Positions 9,911 to 21,400 of a stretch of DNA of 64,000 bases are shown here, piece by piece. Below the pieces are notes generated by a model that saw only the letters and a program-made list of their open reading frames with translations, did not search any database and had not been told where the DNA came from. Source of the DNA: Lunularia cruciata (Eukaryota; Streptophyta; Marchantiopsida; Lunulariales; Lunulariaceae); contig OX419756.1 in assembly GCA_948567375.1 (NCBI GenBank), positions 45,920,552 through 45,984,551 of the forward strand, read 5' to 3'. Within the stretch, counting starts at the first letter, position 1, and the number at the start of each line of letters is the position of its first letter. Both the position numbers and the translations under genes were made by a program.

Positions 9911-12249
9911 CCGCTGGCTTATGAGAAATCTATCTTTATGATGTTTTGTTGTTCATACAGACAAGCTATTTTGATTCATTATTTGATCAAAGCATTTAAA
10001 ATCAGATCTCTTTTTGTCTCTGGTTTCTCAAATGGTATCTCTTTCTCTCTCAAATTTCTCTCTTAGTGAATTAATTTGTCAAATGGTATCAAAGGCTTAT
10101 TGAACTTCACCATTATCAATTCCTCATGTTTACACGAGGACAGTAAAGGACACTTTATTGTTCTTTAAAACCTATGACATATTTTACTTGCAATTTTTGG
10201 TGAGAATCCATTGTGTTTTCTCCCTAAAGCAAAATTGAATTCTCTCTAACCATAGACAACCTAAAAACATTATAAATATTTCAAGTTTTGGAAATGCATG
10301 TGAATCAGAAGATACACCGCTGTAACCCATTGTGTTATGATGTGGTTTGCATAGCACATGAAAAAGTAAGTTAGTGCGGTTCATTTCCATAAATTTGGAG
10401 TGGATTTTATGATAGATTACACAGTTGAGCTATTGCCATGTGGACAAACTATGTACATTTATGTGATTGGCCATATGGATTATGATCATGTTCTCTTTGA
10501 GGGCTTTGATATATATATATATAGATGGTGTAGATTTGATAGACGAGGATGTGCTTAAGTTTTAGAAGTCTCCAATGGGACGAGGACGTGGAGAGTGAGA
10601 GTTGTAGTAAAGCATGTATGCTAGAGCACATCAAAGGAAACATTTGAGCAAGAGATGTTCTTTGCTCCCAATTTACCACTCCCAAATTCCTTTCTCATTA
10701 CTCGTTAAAGTCCACACCATGATTGCTTATAGTGTTGGGTGGTGGAAAATTTTGGGATGGTACTCATGGAGTCGATGATGGAAAATCCAAATCCTATCAT
10801 CTTTCTAGTGCTTACTTATGAGAAAGTATGGGACTTGATAATTTATGTGCTCTTATAGCAGGAGAAGGACCTAATCTCATTCAACAGCTTCAAGGTGGAG
10901 TTGTGAGATACATTTGTCAAAAAGAGAAAAAGCTAAGTGATAAAATTGCAAGTGTTTGGGTCCAAACAAGGAAAGTCTGGTTGGAGTTCTTCAAAAATTG
11001 AGTGCATTAAGGAAGTGCCTTTTAGGAGAGGCAACAATGGTTGGAAGAAAAGTAAACACACTAAAGACAAAAACCAATGGATTTGAGTAATTTTTGAGTG
11101 GGTTAGGATCAATGGAAACAAGAGGGGGTTGAATTCATACCAAAATGAACAAGCTGGAAGATGTTGAGCGTTTTGTCATATCTTTTTACAATTTGTCAAT
11201 GGGGTTGCAGAGTAGACAAAGTGCTTATAATGTTGAGCTCAAAATTATTTTATATTTATATCAATATCAAATCTGATCTACTCAATTGAAGTTGAAGCAC
11301 TAGAAATCAAATTGTTGTGGAGAAGATTATAATTATGTTGGGGTCTTGGTTGCTTCTTTGGTTGGAATAAGTCCATCAGAATTCTAGTATTGTTGTTGTT
11401 AGGTCTTGTATTTTTGTGGAAAAATTTCATATAAATTCCTCAAATAGAGAATTTAGGGTATTGGATCCCTAGGTTTATATAGTTCAAAAGTTAGCCCAAC
11501 TTGGGAATTGATCTATATCTAGAGATTGGGATAGATTAAGCCTTCAAATTTTACAAAGTGCTAGATAATGGCACAATCAATTGCTATGGAAATTTGTTTT
11601 AGCTCAAGGTTTATTGAGAGTGAGAGTTGATGCAAAAAACTCTACCAAAAGTACTATCATAAGCTTAGTGAATCATTTCTATCTCCAATCACAATTGAAT
11701 GTCACTTCTTCCATTTTTATGACTATGATTGAAGAATTTAGGTTGTTGGAGTGGTTGTGAGTATAATAAACACCTTTGAGCTATAAATCTAGTGAAAGTT
11801 GCCAAAATTAAGGAGCAAAGCTTCAAAGAGGGATTTTGAAATTAGGGTTGAAACTAGAGAAATTTGGCCAAGTTTGAGATCTTGTCAAGAGAGCTCTAGC
11901 ATTCAAATTGAAACTTGCTTTATATCACTGAAAATCTTATCTTATAAGCATTCAATTAAGTCTTAAAACATCCAAATTGAAGATATAAAGAAAAAATTAT
12001 TCCTATCTAAGTCTCACAAAGATTTTCCCATCAAAAGGCATAGAACTTCCCTACTTGGAGTGCAAATTGGATGAAAAATTAGAGAACAAATGGATGAAAC
12101 TTGGAATACAGATTGAAATCAGCTTGTGTACAAAAAAGGGGGCTCTGAAGCTCATTTCTGTCTAAATTATGGAGGGTTGTTGCTAAATTTCTTGTCTTTG
12201 GATCCTTTACATACTTGCATGTACACCCTGTTGGCTTGGATTGGTGTTC
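9911..12249. other. Non-coding stretch, nothing recognised
   Basis: All open frames are below 80 codons and match no family I know. A short TA run lies at 10509-10522. The composition resembles the surrounding decayed repeats. Confidence 0.45.
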
Positions 12250-12480
12250 ATGTGTAGTGCTTAGATTCTTTCCTTCCAAGCATGCTGTGTATTTCTCCTG
12301 GTAAGGCTAGAAGTGATGACCAACCGACCAAGAAACATTGTTGTGATGACAAGTTAGGTTACCTATTATTCCACTAATAGATAAAAGGAATGCTAAGAAT
12401 AAGATTAGAGAGTTCCAGTGATTGAGCAAACAACCGGCCTCAAAATATTGTATTACATCTACACACAACTTGATTAATAA
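12250..12480 (+). repeat. Relic resembling the leader of the methyltransferase element
   Basis: About 12290-12370 (TTTCTCCTGGTAAGGC, GAAGTGATGACC, then TGTGATGACAAGTTAGG) follows the same order of words as 25285-25365 in the leader of the 23.7-33.6 kb element (TTTCTCTCCGGTGAGGC, GAAGTGATGACC, TTATGATGGCAGGTTACAGG). The similarity is patchy, so it is either a distant relative's leader or a shared older repeat. Confidence 0.35.
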
Positions 12481-12842
12481 GCCCCAAAACTAGCCATCTA
12501 GATTGTTCCTAGAGAGAGAAAGGCAAAGTAAAGACACCATTAAGAAAATATTTCAAAACTTGACATTCCATTAGAAAAACTTCCATAGTTGTGCAAATTA
12601 TATTGACCAATCTCAAGATTCAACAATCTCAACAATTCCAAATTGTAAAAATACCCATATCCTTGAAATTTATGTGTTGATACTAAAATTATTAGACACA
12701 TTTTCTTTTGAATTTATCCAAAATTTTCTTTATACTTGACCCAATGTTAAGCAACCCACAGCCTTGAATCTTTTAAGAAAGTTCTTGAACATCTCTAATT
12801 TACAAATGGCTTATATTTTTCAAACTTTGGGTGCTTGTAATC

Positions 12843-13362
12843 TTCCAAGGATAGGAGACCTTAAGAGAAACATAAGAGAAGAAACACAAAGCTTCACACT
12901 CAATACTATGATGCCCCAAAGAAGCATCTCGTCTTTCTTATATATCAAAGAGGATTCCTTCAAAGGAAGTTTCACTCTTGGATCAAATACATGGATATGT
13001 GACATGTCTACAAGCTCTACCCTTAGATTAGTTGTAAGCATGGGTCACATGTCAATTTTGATCCTATCTAGTTGGTCAAACAATCTTTGACAAGAAAAAA
13101 TCTTGATGTAAGAATCTTAGAATCGCATGGGTGAGGTACCATTGGAAAGCTCTCAACAAGATGGTGGGAGAAGGGGCATTCAAAATTAGGCCTTCAAATT
13201 TGACTTTGAAGTTTTTAGGCTATTTTTGGCTCCTACCTTGTTAATAGAAGTACTCTTTTGGTGAGACCTATATCTGATCTACCTAGCCCATCATACATAA
13301 CATCCGTTGAGATATTACCAAGCCAATTGTCACCTCTAGATAATATAACTAGCTATTAGTAA
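12843..13362 (-). repeat. Isolated LTR related to the 439-1321 block
   Basis: Starts with AGGATAGGAGACCT and then tracks the 439-1033 block: CAATACTATGATGCCCC, a TATA-like TTATATATC (minus TATATAA), AAGCTCTACCCTTAGATTAG, GGTGAGGTACCATTGGAAAG, and the CTCTAGATAATATAACTAGC end. It has the same orientation. No internal domains flank it, so it is a solo or truncated LTR. It has a single copy of the unit duplicated at 908-1190. Confidence 0.65.
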
Positions 13363-13369
13363 AATAATG

Positions 13370-14981
13370 CCTTATAAGGAATTAATATTGTGAAAGGGAA
13401 GACTATTCTTAATAAATATTACCATTTTGGTCTTGAATATCAAGAAAAATATGGGGAGTCAATCATTGAATTTTATTGTCAAAAATTTGTTTTATTTAAC
13501 ATTTACCATTATATTGCAGCAAACAACAATGTTTAATTTAATGTGTCTAACCTTCCAAAAGCTTATAACTTATCTCCAATAGGAGGAGAAAATATTAATG
13601 ACTCAAATTTTTGAGCACACGATTGCATTGTATAATTTTAAAGGTAATTCCCCTATAAATGTTAAATTGAATGCAAGGAATTGGAAGAATTGGATTTTTC
13701 AAAAAGGAAAAAATGGATCTTTTAATGCTTATGCTCCTTGATCTGGTTTCCAACAAGATTTTGCTAGGAGAAAACTTTCAAGTTAGAATTTGAAAGAGCA
13801 ATGGAAATCATAATCTAGCTATGAGATGGAGCAAACATCATTGAACAATCTTGACAAGAAAAGCATATATAGAAATTATACTAAATTTCATGTGATTTGG
13901 CCAATATCTTTCTATTTCCACAACTGCACAAGAATCTTATTTTATCCTTGAACTGTTGAGCAAGACCTATAAAACAAGAATTGTCAAAATCGTTCTAACT
14001 AACAACACTTATACTATTTATACGCTTGCACTTTGGAGACCCTTATCTAGTTCTAGAATGTGTGGTGCAAATTGATGTGTATCTAAACCCTAGATTGTTT
14101 TGCACCAATTAATACACATCATCTCACTTAGTCCCACAATTAAGGACCATGCAAATAGCCTTCCCTAGGTCATAGAGCCTTCTCCCAACTCCCATACCCA
14201 TAGTTACAAATCCATGCTTGTAGGAGCCATTCCTACATGTCCCAAAGCCATGCACATAGGTCCCATGCCCATAGTCCCACTGCTTGCAGCTTGCTCATAG
14301 CTCACGCAATGGGATGCCATAGTTCTTGCATGAGTTATTTGTCTTGAACTTCAAAAGAGTAACTTCTTTTCCATAGCTCCATTTCTTATGGTCATGATGT
14401 CTATGGAAAGCACTTTAAAAGATGCTTGCAACAAGATAAAGAAATTTACATTTGAATGTATATTAACAAAGATATTAGTCCTGAAATGAATTGTCTTTCT
14501 ATTCACTCTCATAAATAGAATTTAATAATGTGAAGATCTATCCCATACTTACACTTCTATGCTCCCATAGAAGATCTATCTTGTAATGACTCTTCAAATT
14601 TTTTGTGATAGTAATCTTGTTGAGCATTTGAGTTATAATCACACTACACACTTACCAGATTTTCCTCTTCATTAGAACCTTTTATATCAAATCAGAAACA
14701 TTTCAACAAAAAGTTGAAATGTTTCAAATGCCATCATATTGGACATCATTTCAAGGACCACAAAAGGCAAATTATTAATGAATCTAAAAGAAATTCAAAT
14801 AGAGAAAGAGCTTAAGAAAATTCAGCCATTTATTCATATATCGTAATTGCTTATAATACTACTTCATGTTCAAACTAAGATCATTCTTGGTATCTTGATT
14901 CCAGATCTCCACATCCTATGGCTCACTCAGTAAAGAAATTTTCTGTTTATGAGTCTTATATTACACCACAAAAGGCATATA
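13370..14981 (+). pseudogene. Ty1/copia relic: gag end with zinc knuckle and protease start
   Basis: Near 14708-14770 the plus strand reads KKLKCFKCHHIGHHFKDH, a copia gag knuckle whose last Cys is His. About 100 bp further on is SWYLDSRSPHPMAHSVKKF, the copia protease start, normally WxLDSGAxxHM. The catalytic D is kept but G is lost. The frame ends where the minus-strand copia LTR starts at 14982. The first kilobase is a poorly preserved gag-like region. Confidence 0.6.
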
Positions 14982-15408
14982 TGTTGAAACTATGATAAAT
15001 ACTAAGGCAAATATGCATAACATTTACAATTACAAGGAGTAAAAAAAGGTAAGCAAAGCACTTTTCTTACTTCTTCTTATTGCAGATCTAGTTGCATGAA
15101 CCAAGGAATGTAATACATAGGCTAGTATGTAGGTTCTAAGCTAATGAAAACTTGGTCATGTTATCTAGCCTTGCTTTTCAAACTGCTCTTCACATGTTCT
15201 ATTGCTCAAGCTTCTTTTTATGCCACCAATGTCTTGATGGAATAAATCACCACTTTCTTTGAGGTAAGACCTAAATAATCTAACCCTAACTAATCCCACC
15301 ATTGGATGTTAGGTGCTATATACAAACCCTAATGCCTATAGTATAGGTACATGCTATATCAATGCCATATGTACTTCCATTTGAAATGTAATTTTAACTC
15401 TCCCAACA
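14982..15408 (-). repeat. 3' LTR of a minus-strand Ty1/copia element
   Basis: 427 bp bounded by TG and CA. On the minus strand it starts TGTTGGGAGAG, a classic copia LTR start. It matches 19614-19867 plus 20560-20734 in the same order, the right LTR being split by an insertion. It contains a well-conserved core (CACCACTTTCTTTGAGGTAA and TATAGTATAGGTACATGCTA) found in both LTRs. Confidence 0.8.
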
Positions 15409-15740
15409 TTGAAGAAATGGTAGTATTCCAATCAAATTTCTAAACTCATAAAACCTATCTCTTGGTAAAGCTTTGAAAAAGATATCTACAATCTGATTAG
15501 TGGTGTTCATGTACCTAAAATAGCGTTCCTATTTCTCTTGTTGCTCTCTCACATAGTGATATTGAATATCTATGTGTTTGGTCCTCTTGACAACATAAGT
15601 TATTTTAGGTCTTGTACATATCATAGCATACATGAGACATCCTATTGCTTCTTGGTAGGGTGCTCTAATCTGTCCACTTCCTTCCACTTGTTATCTAGCA
15701 TTTGGATCTGCAAGAGTAGCAATTGGATATGCATCTCCAA
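15409..15740 (-). pseudogene. Copia RT end and RNase H relic
   Basis: The minus strand reads AIGCLMYAMICTRP (end of RT), KHIDIQYHYVREQ (RNase H) and NQIVDIFFKALPRDRF (C-terminal end), in the order found in Ty1/copia polyproteins. It lies just inside the 3' LTR. The main RT body is missing because of the insertion at about 15775-16830. Confidence 0.75.
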
Positions 15741-15774
15741 GATTGAATAGATTTATAATTGACTCTAAGTCAAG

Positions 15775-16160
15775 GAAGGATTAACTCATGGAATTAGAAG
15801 AGGCAAGAGCAATTGCTATGGTTCAAGTGGACCAGCCCAAAGGAAACAAAAAGAGAGCTATGACAAGAGGTAAGGTAAGGGTTTAGGGTTTAAGGTAAGA
15901 AGTAGGTGGAGCCTTTTAAAGAAGGTGATTGAGTAATGTTGTTTGATTCTATTTGATTCAAGAGAGTGCAAAAGAAGTTTTTTCCTAAGTACTTTGGATC
16001 TTTCATAGTGGAGAAGGTGTGAGGCAATTAAACCTATGATCTCAAGGAGTTGGGAGGAAGACACTTTGATAGGATTAACTATGATAAGTTGAAGATGTAT
16101 CATAGAAGATAGAGAGACCTTCACTTTGAGGACAAAGTGAAATCTTAATATGAGGGTAAA
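15775..16160 (+). pseudogene. 3' end of a plus-strand Ty3/gypsy integrase
   Basis: The plus strand reads PKYFGSFIVEKV (about 15990-16020) and YDLKELGGKHFDRINYDKLK soon after. This is the standard C-terminal tail of gypsy integrases lacking a chromodomain. It is followed by a purine-containing tract (ATGAGGGTAAA) and an LTR start at 16161. Only the 3' end is present; it sits inside the copia element in the opposite orientation. Confidence 0.7.
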
Positions 16161-16830
16161 TGTAACACCTATTTGTGCATGGATGTACTATTATGATATT
16201 TAGTTTGGTATTATAAGTACTTGAGTGATATTATTTATAAAGAGATAAAGGATTTTTTTTTTGTATTAGTCATGATAAGCTAAAGTTAGTCATAGCTAAA
16301 ATAGAGGGGACCTTAATTTAGAGGAGGTAGAAAAGATGAGCATCACTATTTTGGATTCTAGTGTGTTGACTTGGTATTATTCTTAGGTGTTTGGCTTTGA
16401 GGAAAGAGTTGACAACTCTTGGACCTAGAAGCCTTTTTGTTTTGGTTTCTTCTATAGTCCAAGGATAGCTCATGCAACGAAAATCCTTGACTTAGTGGTT
16501 AGGTCAAGATAAGACCACATGCTTAGGAGAATATTCCCATGAGTATGGATATTCTTTTAGCTTTTTGACTTTATTTAACTTTTAGCCTAGTAACTTGAGT
16601 TACTCCAATAATTAGTAACTTTGGTGCATAACCATTTCACAAGTATATAAACTAGGGGTAAGAAGTTACTCATCATCCTTTCATTTGTAATTATCTCTCT
16701 CATTGAGTTCTTTAGTAAACAATGGTTTGAGTCTTGGAGTGTTAGCCTTGGAGGAGTATGATGGAGTTGGGGTTCTTTGCCTTCTTAGTCCATGGTGAGC
16801 TACCATAATAGCCATCAGAGGTTCATCTTG
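16161..16830 (+). repeat. 3' LTR of the inserted gypsy fragment
   Basis: Starts TGTAACACC right after the tract ending ATGAGGGTAAA, the common start of plant gypsy LTRs. A TATA-like AAGTATATAAACTAG lies at about 16638-16652. The right edge is approximate: copia coding resumes at about 16839. Confidence 0.65.
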
Positions 16831-16838
16831 AGTGAGAG

Positions 16839-19613
16839 TCAAGCCAGCTCATAGGGCTTTGCCCACTCATGTGATTGCACTACATCTTGGAAATGAACAT
16901 GATTTGAATCTACATCTCCTCCTTCAATCTTAGCTACAACAATGCAAGCATAAGATGTCTTACCATAATCCCACTCACCAAGTCTTTGTGGTGGTCTTCT
17001 CATTCTCTCACTCCACCAATTTCCTTCATCTTGAGTGGTTGAAGTTGACCTCCTTTGCAAATTAGGTTCTTGATCACCCTCACTTTCTTCTTAAAGTACA
17101 CAGATGCTAGTTTCACTTGTTGATTCTTTTATAGCTTGCTCTCTAGAATCCTTAGAAGCTTTCTCCATCAACTTATATTTCATCAAGGCTCATTCTAGCA
17201 TTGGCTTGCTCTCCATCTCTCTCTTGAAGACAATTTGTGTCTGAGTTCACCATTGGTAAGCATCAATGATTGAGTTGTTTCTCTCTAAACATGACTTTCC
17301 TACTTTCACATATCTTGTTCTTCTTTTGATCCCACAATCTAAAATCTTTGGATTCTGAACTATATCAAACAAAAGATATCTCTTGCACTTTTAGATCAAA
17401 ATTAAAGTTCTCAAGTGTGAAACTAATGGTTTTGTTCCATGCCAAAGCTCATAAGGAATTTTCTCTAAAACTCTACTGAAAAATCTATTCGAGACATGTG
17501 TAGCAGCTCACAATACATCTGCCCACAACTCTCTAGGTTGCTTGCTAGAAAGCAACATGCTTCTTGTTGCTTCAAACACTATTTTATTATCTCTCCTTGA
17601 GATACTAATTTTCTTAGGAGTGTAAGACACTATAAGTTCATGGACTAATCCAACACTATACAAAAACAACAAATTACTTTCTATTTTATTTGCCTCCTCT
17701 ATCAGATTCTAATTTATTGGTCTTCACTCCACAGTGAATTTCTACATATGTGTGATGTTGTTTGAAGCAAGCGAGACTTTTTGACTTACCTTTCAAGAAA
17801 AATACAAACTGAAACCACTACTATTATCCTTAAAAGGGAGATATTATCTTGCACCTCATTTTGAGCTCATGGCCATAGGACCAAAACTATCATTTTGAAA
17901 AAACTCTTCAACTTTGTACTTGCTTCTATTATTGCTAGATTTTGATAAAGGTAATCTAAGTTGCTTTCCTAGAATACATCCATCCATCACGCTAGAACGA
18001 CTTTTGACTCCTAGGATCTGGTTTCAAACATAAACTCTACTAGTGCTTCTCTCTACATCTTCCTAATGTTGGCAAGATTGAGATGACCAAGTCTTTAGTG
18101 CCAATGCACAATATCTAACTTCTGACATGGTTTTTTATTTCTACATTATCACTCTCCTCATTGCTTGCAACAATAGAGTTTGCTTGGCAAATGTTATCTA
18201 TCTTGGTAACTTTGAGAGTGGTTCCAGATTTCAAGAAAATTGAAGAAGGAACCTGACCCACGTATGTTTGTGGTGATTAAAAGTTTGGGTTCTTGAGAGA
18301 GATCCTGATTTCTTGTAAGCTTGGTGCAAGAAAACAAGGATTTATCAAAGGAGTTCTCTACATTCAAGAGTTCAAGCACAACCTATTCAGCATTGGTCAA
18401 GCAGCAGAAAAAGGCATCCAAACCACCTACACCAAAACTGCTACTACACAAAAAAAAATGGAGTAGTGGTGATGAAGAGTGTCCACACTTCAAAGTTGTA
18501 TAGACTTAAGATCAGAGTTACCAAGATAGGTACTATTTCCCAAGCAAACTCTATTGTTGCAAGCAATGGGGAGAGTGAGCTTGTCAGTTCCTCCATCAAT
18601 ATACCAAACATCATTGCTAGATGATTGATACTTGTGGCAGTGACAAAACTAGCAACAAATGCAATATTATGTGCGGTTAGAGCATTGGCTTGACTTCTAT
18701 GGTTAGCTGCATTGTATGGCTTTCTTCTTGGGAGGTCTTGCTCACCTTTGCATTCTCTTGCCCAATGCCCATTCTTTCAACATTTGTTGTAGTTTATTCT
18801 CTTCTTCAATTTAGAGGTGTCAATTTCTTTTGATTCCTACCATTGTTTCTACCTCCCATGCTTCTTCTATTGGCAGCAAGAAAGGCTTTCTCTCCTAAAA
18901 TTCTTCTTTCTCCTCTCCACACCTATTTAAGGTTTCTTCTATTGAGTAGTCTTGCAAGGAGTCTCTCAATGGTCTGTTAGGTACATTACCCCATGAAGCT
19001 CTTATATGGGGACAAGCTTGTCACAAACTACAAATAATCTTTGTGGTGATTGAGGAATCATCTATTTTAACACCATGGTTACACAATTTACTGGCAAGAG
19101 TTTCTACTTGGCTAATAAAACCTGTTATGTCTTCTTGTGGTTTCATCTATAATTGAAACAAACTTGCTTGTTCTTTGAAGCAAATTGTTCTTGTCACATA
19201 ATCAATCTACTTCATGTCTAGTTTGTGCTTCTACAATTGATTAGTTTTTTTACACACTTCTCTTCTATGGCTGCATAGATCTACACTTCTGCAACATTGT
19301 TCTTGCTCTACCAATTGGTCTCTCCTCTATCTGCTATGGCTTGTTCTATAGTCTCTGTCCTAGTAATTATCCTTGTAAGTCTCTTTGACTTGAAGATGAT
19401 CATCATCTAGAATTTCCAAATCAAGAAATTCTCTCCATTGAATCAACTAGTGTATGCTACATCTCTCACTTCACTCCTTGTTCCAATTGTATCCCAATCT
19501 ACTCTTGAATCTCAAAGATCTCTTCTAGTCTCTCAATCTCTCTAAAATTCTATGTAAGAATAATCCTCTATCACTCTTGGTGCACCAAAAAACATGGGAC
19601 CCCTAACATAACC
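16839..19613 (-). pseudogene. Ty1/copia gag-pol relic (gag, protease, integrase, start of RT)
   Basis: Reading the minus strand from 19600 to 16839: a gag region with a knuckle-like KNGHWARECK (about 18750-18800, first half damaged), a protease/pre-integrase start (VWYIDGGTDKLTLP, about 18570-18620), an integrase C-terminal phrase (LWHGTKPLVSHL with a downstream stop-ridden tail, 17380-17460) and the linker before RT (VHFQDVVQSHEWAKP, 16850-16900). Many stops and shifts. It is the body of the element whose LTRs lie at 14982-15408 and 19614-20734. Confidence 0.7.
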
Positions 19614-20734
19614 TGTTGAAAACTATCATAAATTTTGATGCAAATTTGTATAGCATTTACAATTACAAGGAGTATGAAAGGGTATGCAAAGTAATTTTGC
19701 CAACTTCTGTTGATTAAAAATCTAGTCTTATGAACTAAGGAATGGAATACTTGCAAGCTATTCTGCAGGTTCTAAGCAAATGAAAAATTTGGTTGTGTTA
19801 TCTGCCGTAGCTTCTCTAGGCTGTTGCTCTTGTGTCTCATTGCTCAAGCTTATTGACTTCTTGTCCTCAATGTGAGTGACCTCATTTGCTTCAATTTCAT
19901 GTTGCATAAACAAGCCCAAATTTTTGATGAACATGCAAGCATTTGCATGATGTGTTGAGAATGGACCTTAAACCACTAGTAGTGTCTCCATGTTGGCACT
20001 TAAGCAAGTCAATTCTATCATCATGTGTTTTTCTAACAAGGAACAACTCTAAAAGTGTCACAATAACACACTCAATCTGGCTTGTTGTTGGCCCACCAAA
20101 GTTGTGTGACCTTGGATATGCATGACCTCTTTGACAGGCTCAATTGTGACTTTGTGCAAGCAAATCACAAGCACCTTCCAGCCCAAGCTTGTCTTGCATG
20201 CAATGTTCTTTTCATCCAAGTATTCCATGATTTTGAAACAATGTTGTTAATTTCTTCATAAAACACCAACAAGTATCCATGAACTTGAAGCAAGCACATT
20301 TAATTTTTGTTATAAGATTGAACTGATGCCAAAGTTATGAGACTAATGATGTAAGAATTTTGATAAAAAATCTCATTGTATAGCTTCAAATACTTAGCTT
20401 GAGAAACAAGATTGAATTGATGAGTGCACACCAAACTCAAATAATTGGATAAGGTGCAGCTCAAGAAAACAATGCAGGAATGCTTAACAACCTCACTATC
20501 ATTGTGCACTTGTCATCTATGTTGATTGATAGCATCCAAGATTTCTAATCCGGAATGACCAATGTCTTGATTGAATGAACCACCACTTTCTTTGAGGTAA
20601 GACCTAAATGAGTAACCTTAGCTAATGTTATCATTGGGTGTTAGGTGCTATGTACAAACCCTAATAACACCTATAGTATAGGTACATGCTATATCAATGC
20701 CACATATACTACCATCTAAATTGTACTTTGAACA
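19614..20734 (-). repeat. 5' LTR of the copia element, split by an insertion
   Basis: Segments 19614-19867 and 20560-20734 together match the 427-bp left LTR. Just inside it the minus strand reads GGTTATGTTAGGGG, reminiscent of the GGTTATGGG-type primer site used by many plant copia elements (complementary to the anticodon region of initiator-Met tRNA). No clean target duplication is visible: the flanks are ATATA on the left and ATATT on the right. Confidence 0.7.
19874..20559. mobile_element. 686-bp insertion in the copia LTR flanked by CAATGT
   Basis: Absent from the other LTR. The hexamer CAATGT is present on both sides (19868-19873 and 20560-20565), as expected for a target-site duplication. 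The insert is AT-rich and carries no recognisable coding domain or obvious terminal inverted repeat. It may be a non-autonomous DNA element or a retrotransposon fragment. Confidence 0.6.
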
Positions 20735-21400
20735 ATATTTTCATGACCAACTTCTTTGTTGTTCTCCAGTTCTCTTTGTTTTCAATCATTTTTTTGGTAA
20801 CAATGGGATTAAGAAGTTCCAAGAGCATCATATGCATGGGATAACAATTTGTATGAGTCTTACCTCTGTAAAGCTAGGGTATCAAGATCCACATAATGAA
20901 GTCTACTAGGCTTACTAGTTCAAGGAACAAGAACTATGACCATCCTATTTGTAGCTGAACCAATTTTGTGCTTGTACTATGCCATCTACAAATATGGCCA
21001 ATTGAATGACATGATTCCTGCAAGTTGGCTCATGAAAAGGAGGCCACAACTTCAGAAAACTCTTTTGAATGAGTTGGGATGCAATAAAATTCCACTCCCA
21101 TGAAACTCCCACATGTTCCGTCACCATTTTAAAACCTTGCATAAGGATGCACATGCCACCAAAGAACCATTGGCAACCGTTTTGCATTAAGGCATCCACA
21201 TGTGACAACAAATCAAAAATCTTCATCAACTGCTATGATGGATGAAGGGTGGGATCCCACTCCATTGGGAAAAACCAACCCCATCCCATGAGTTTTTGTT
21301 TTTTTTTCACTTTTTTTCTAATTTTCACTTCTCTATGACTCTCTATCCCTATGATGTTATGTGAGAATTTGGCATCTTTGTTGAAAAAAAATCACCTTTT
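20735..21400. other. No clear gene; one unrecognised 94-codon minus frame
   Basis: The minus-strand frame 20945-21229 is open for 94 codons and rich in aromatic residues, but I do not recognise it and see no signal peptide or domain. Poly-T runs occur at 21300-21320. Confidence 0.35.
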
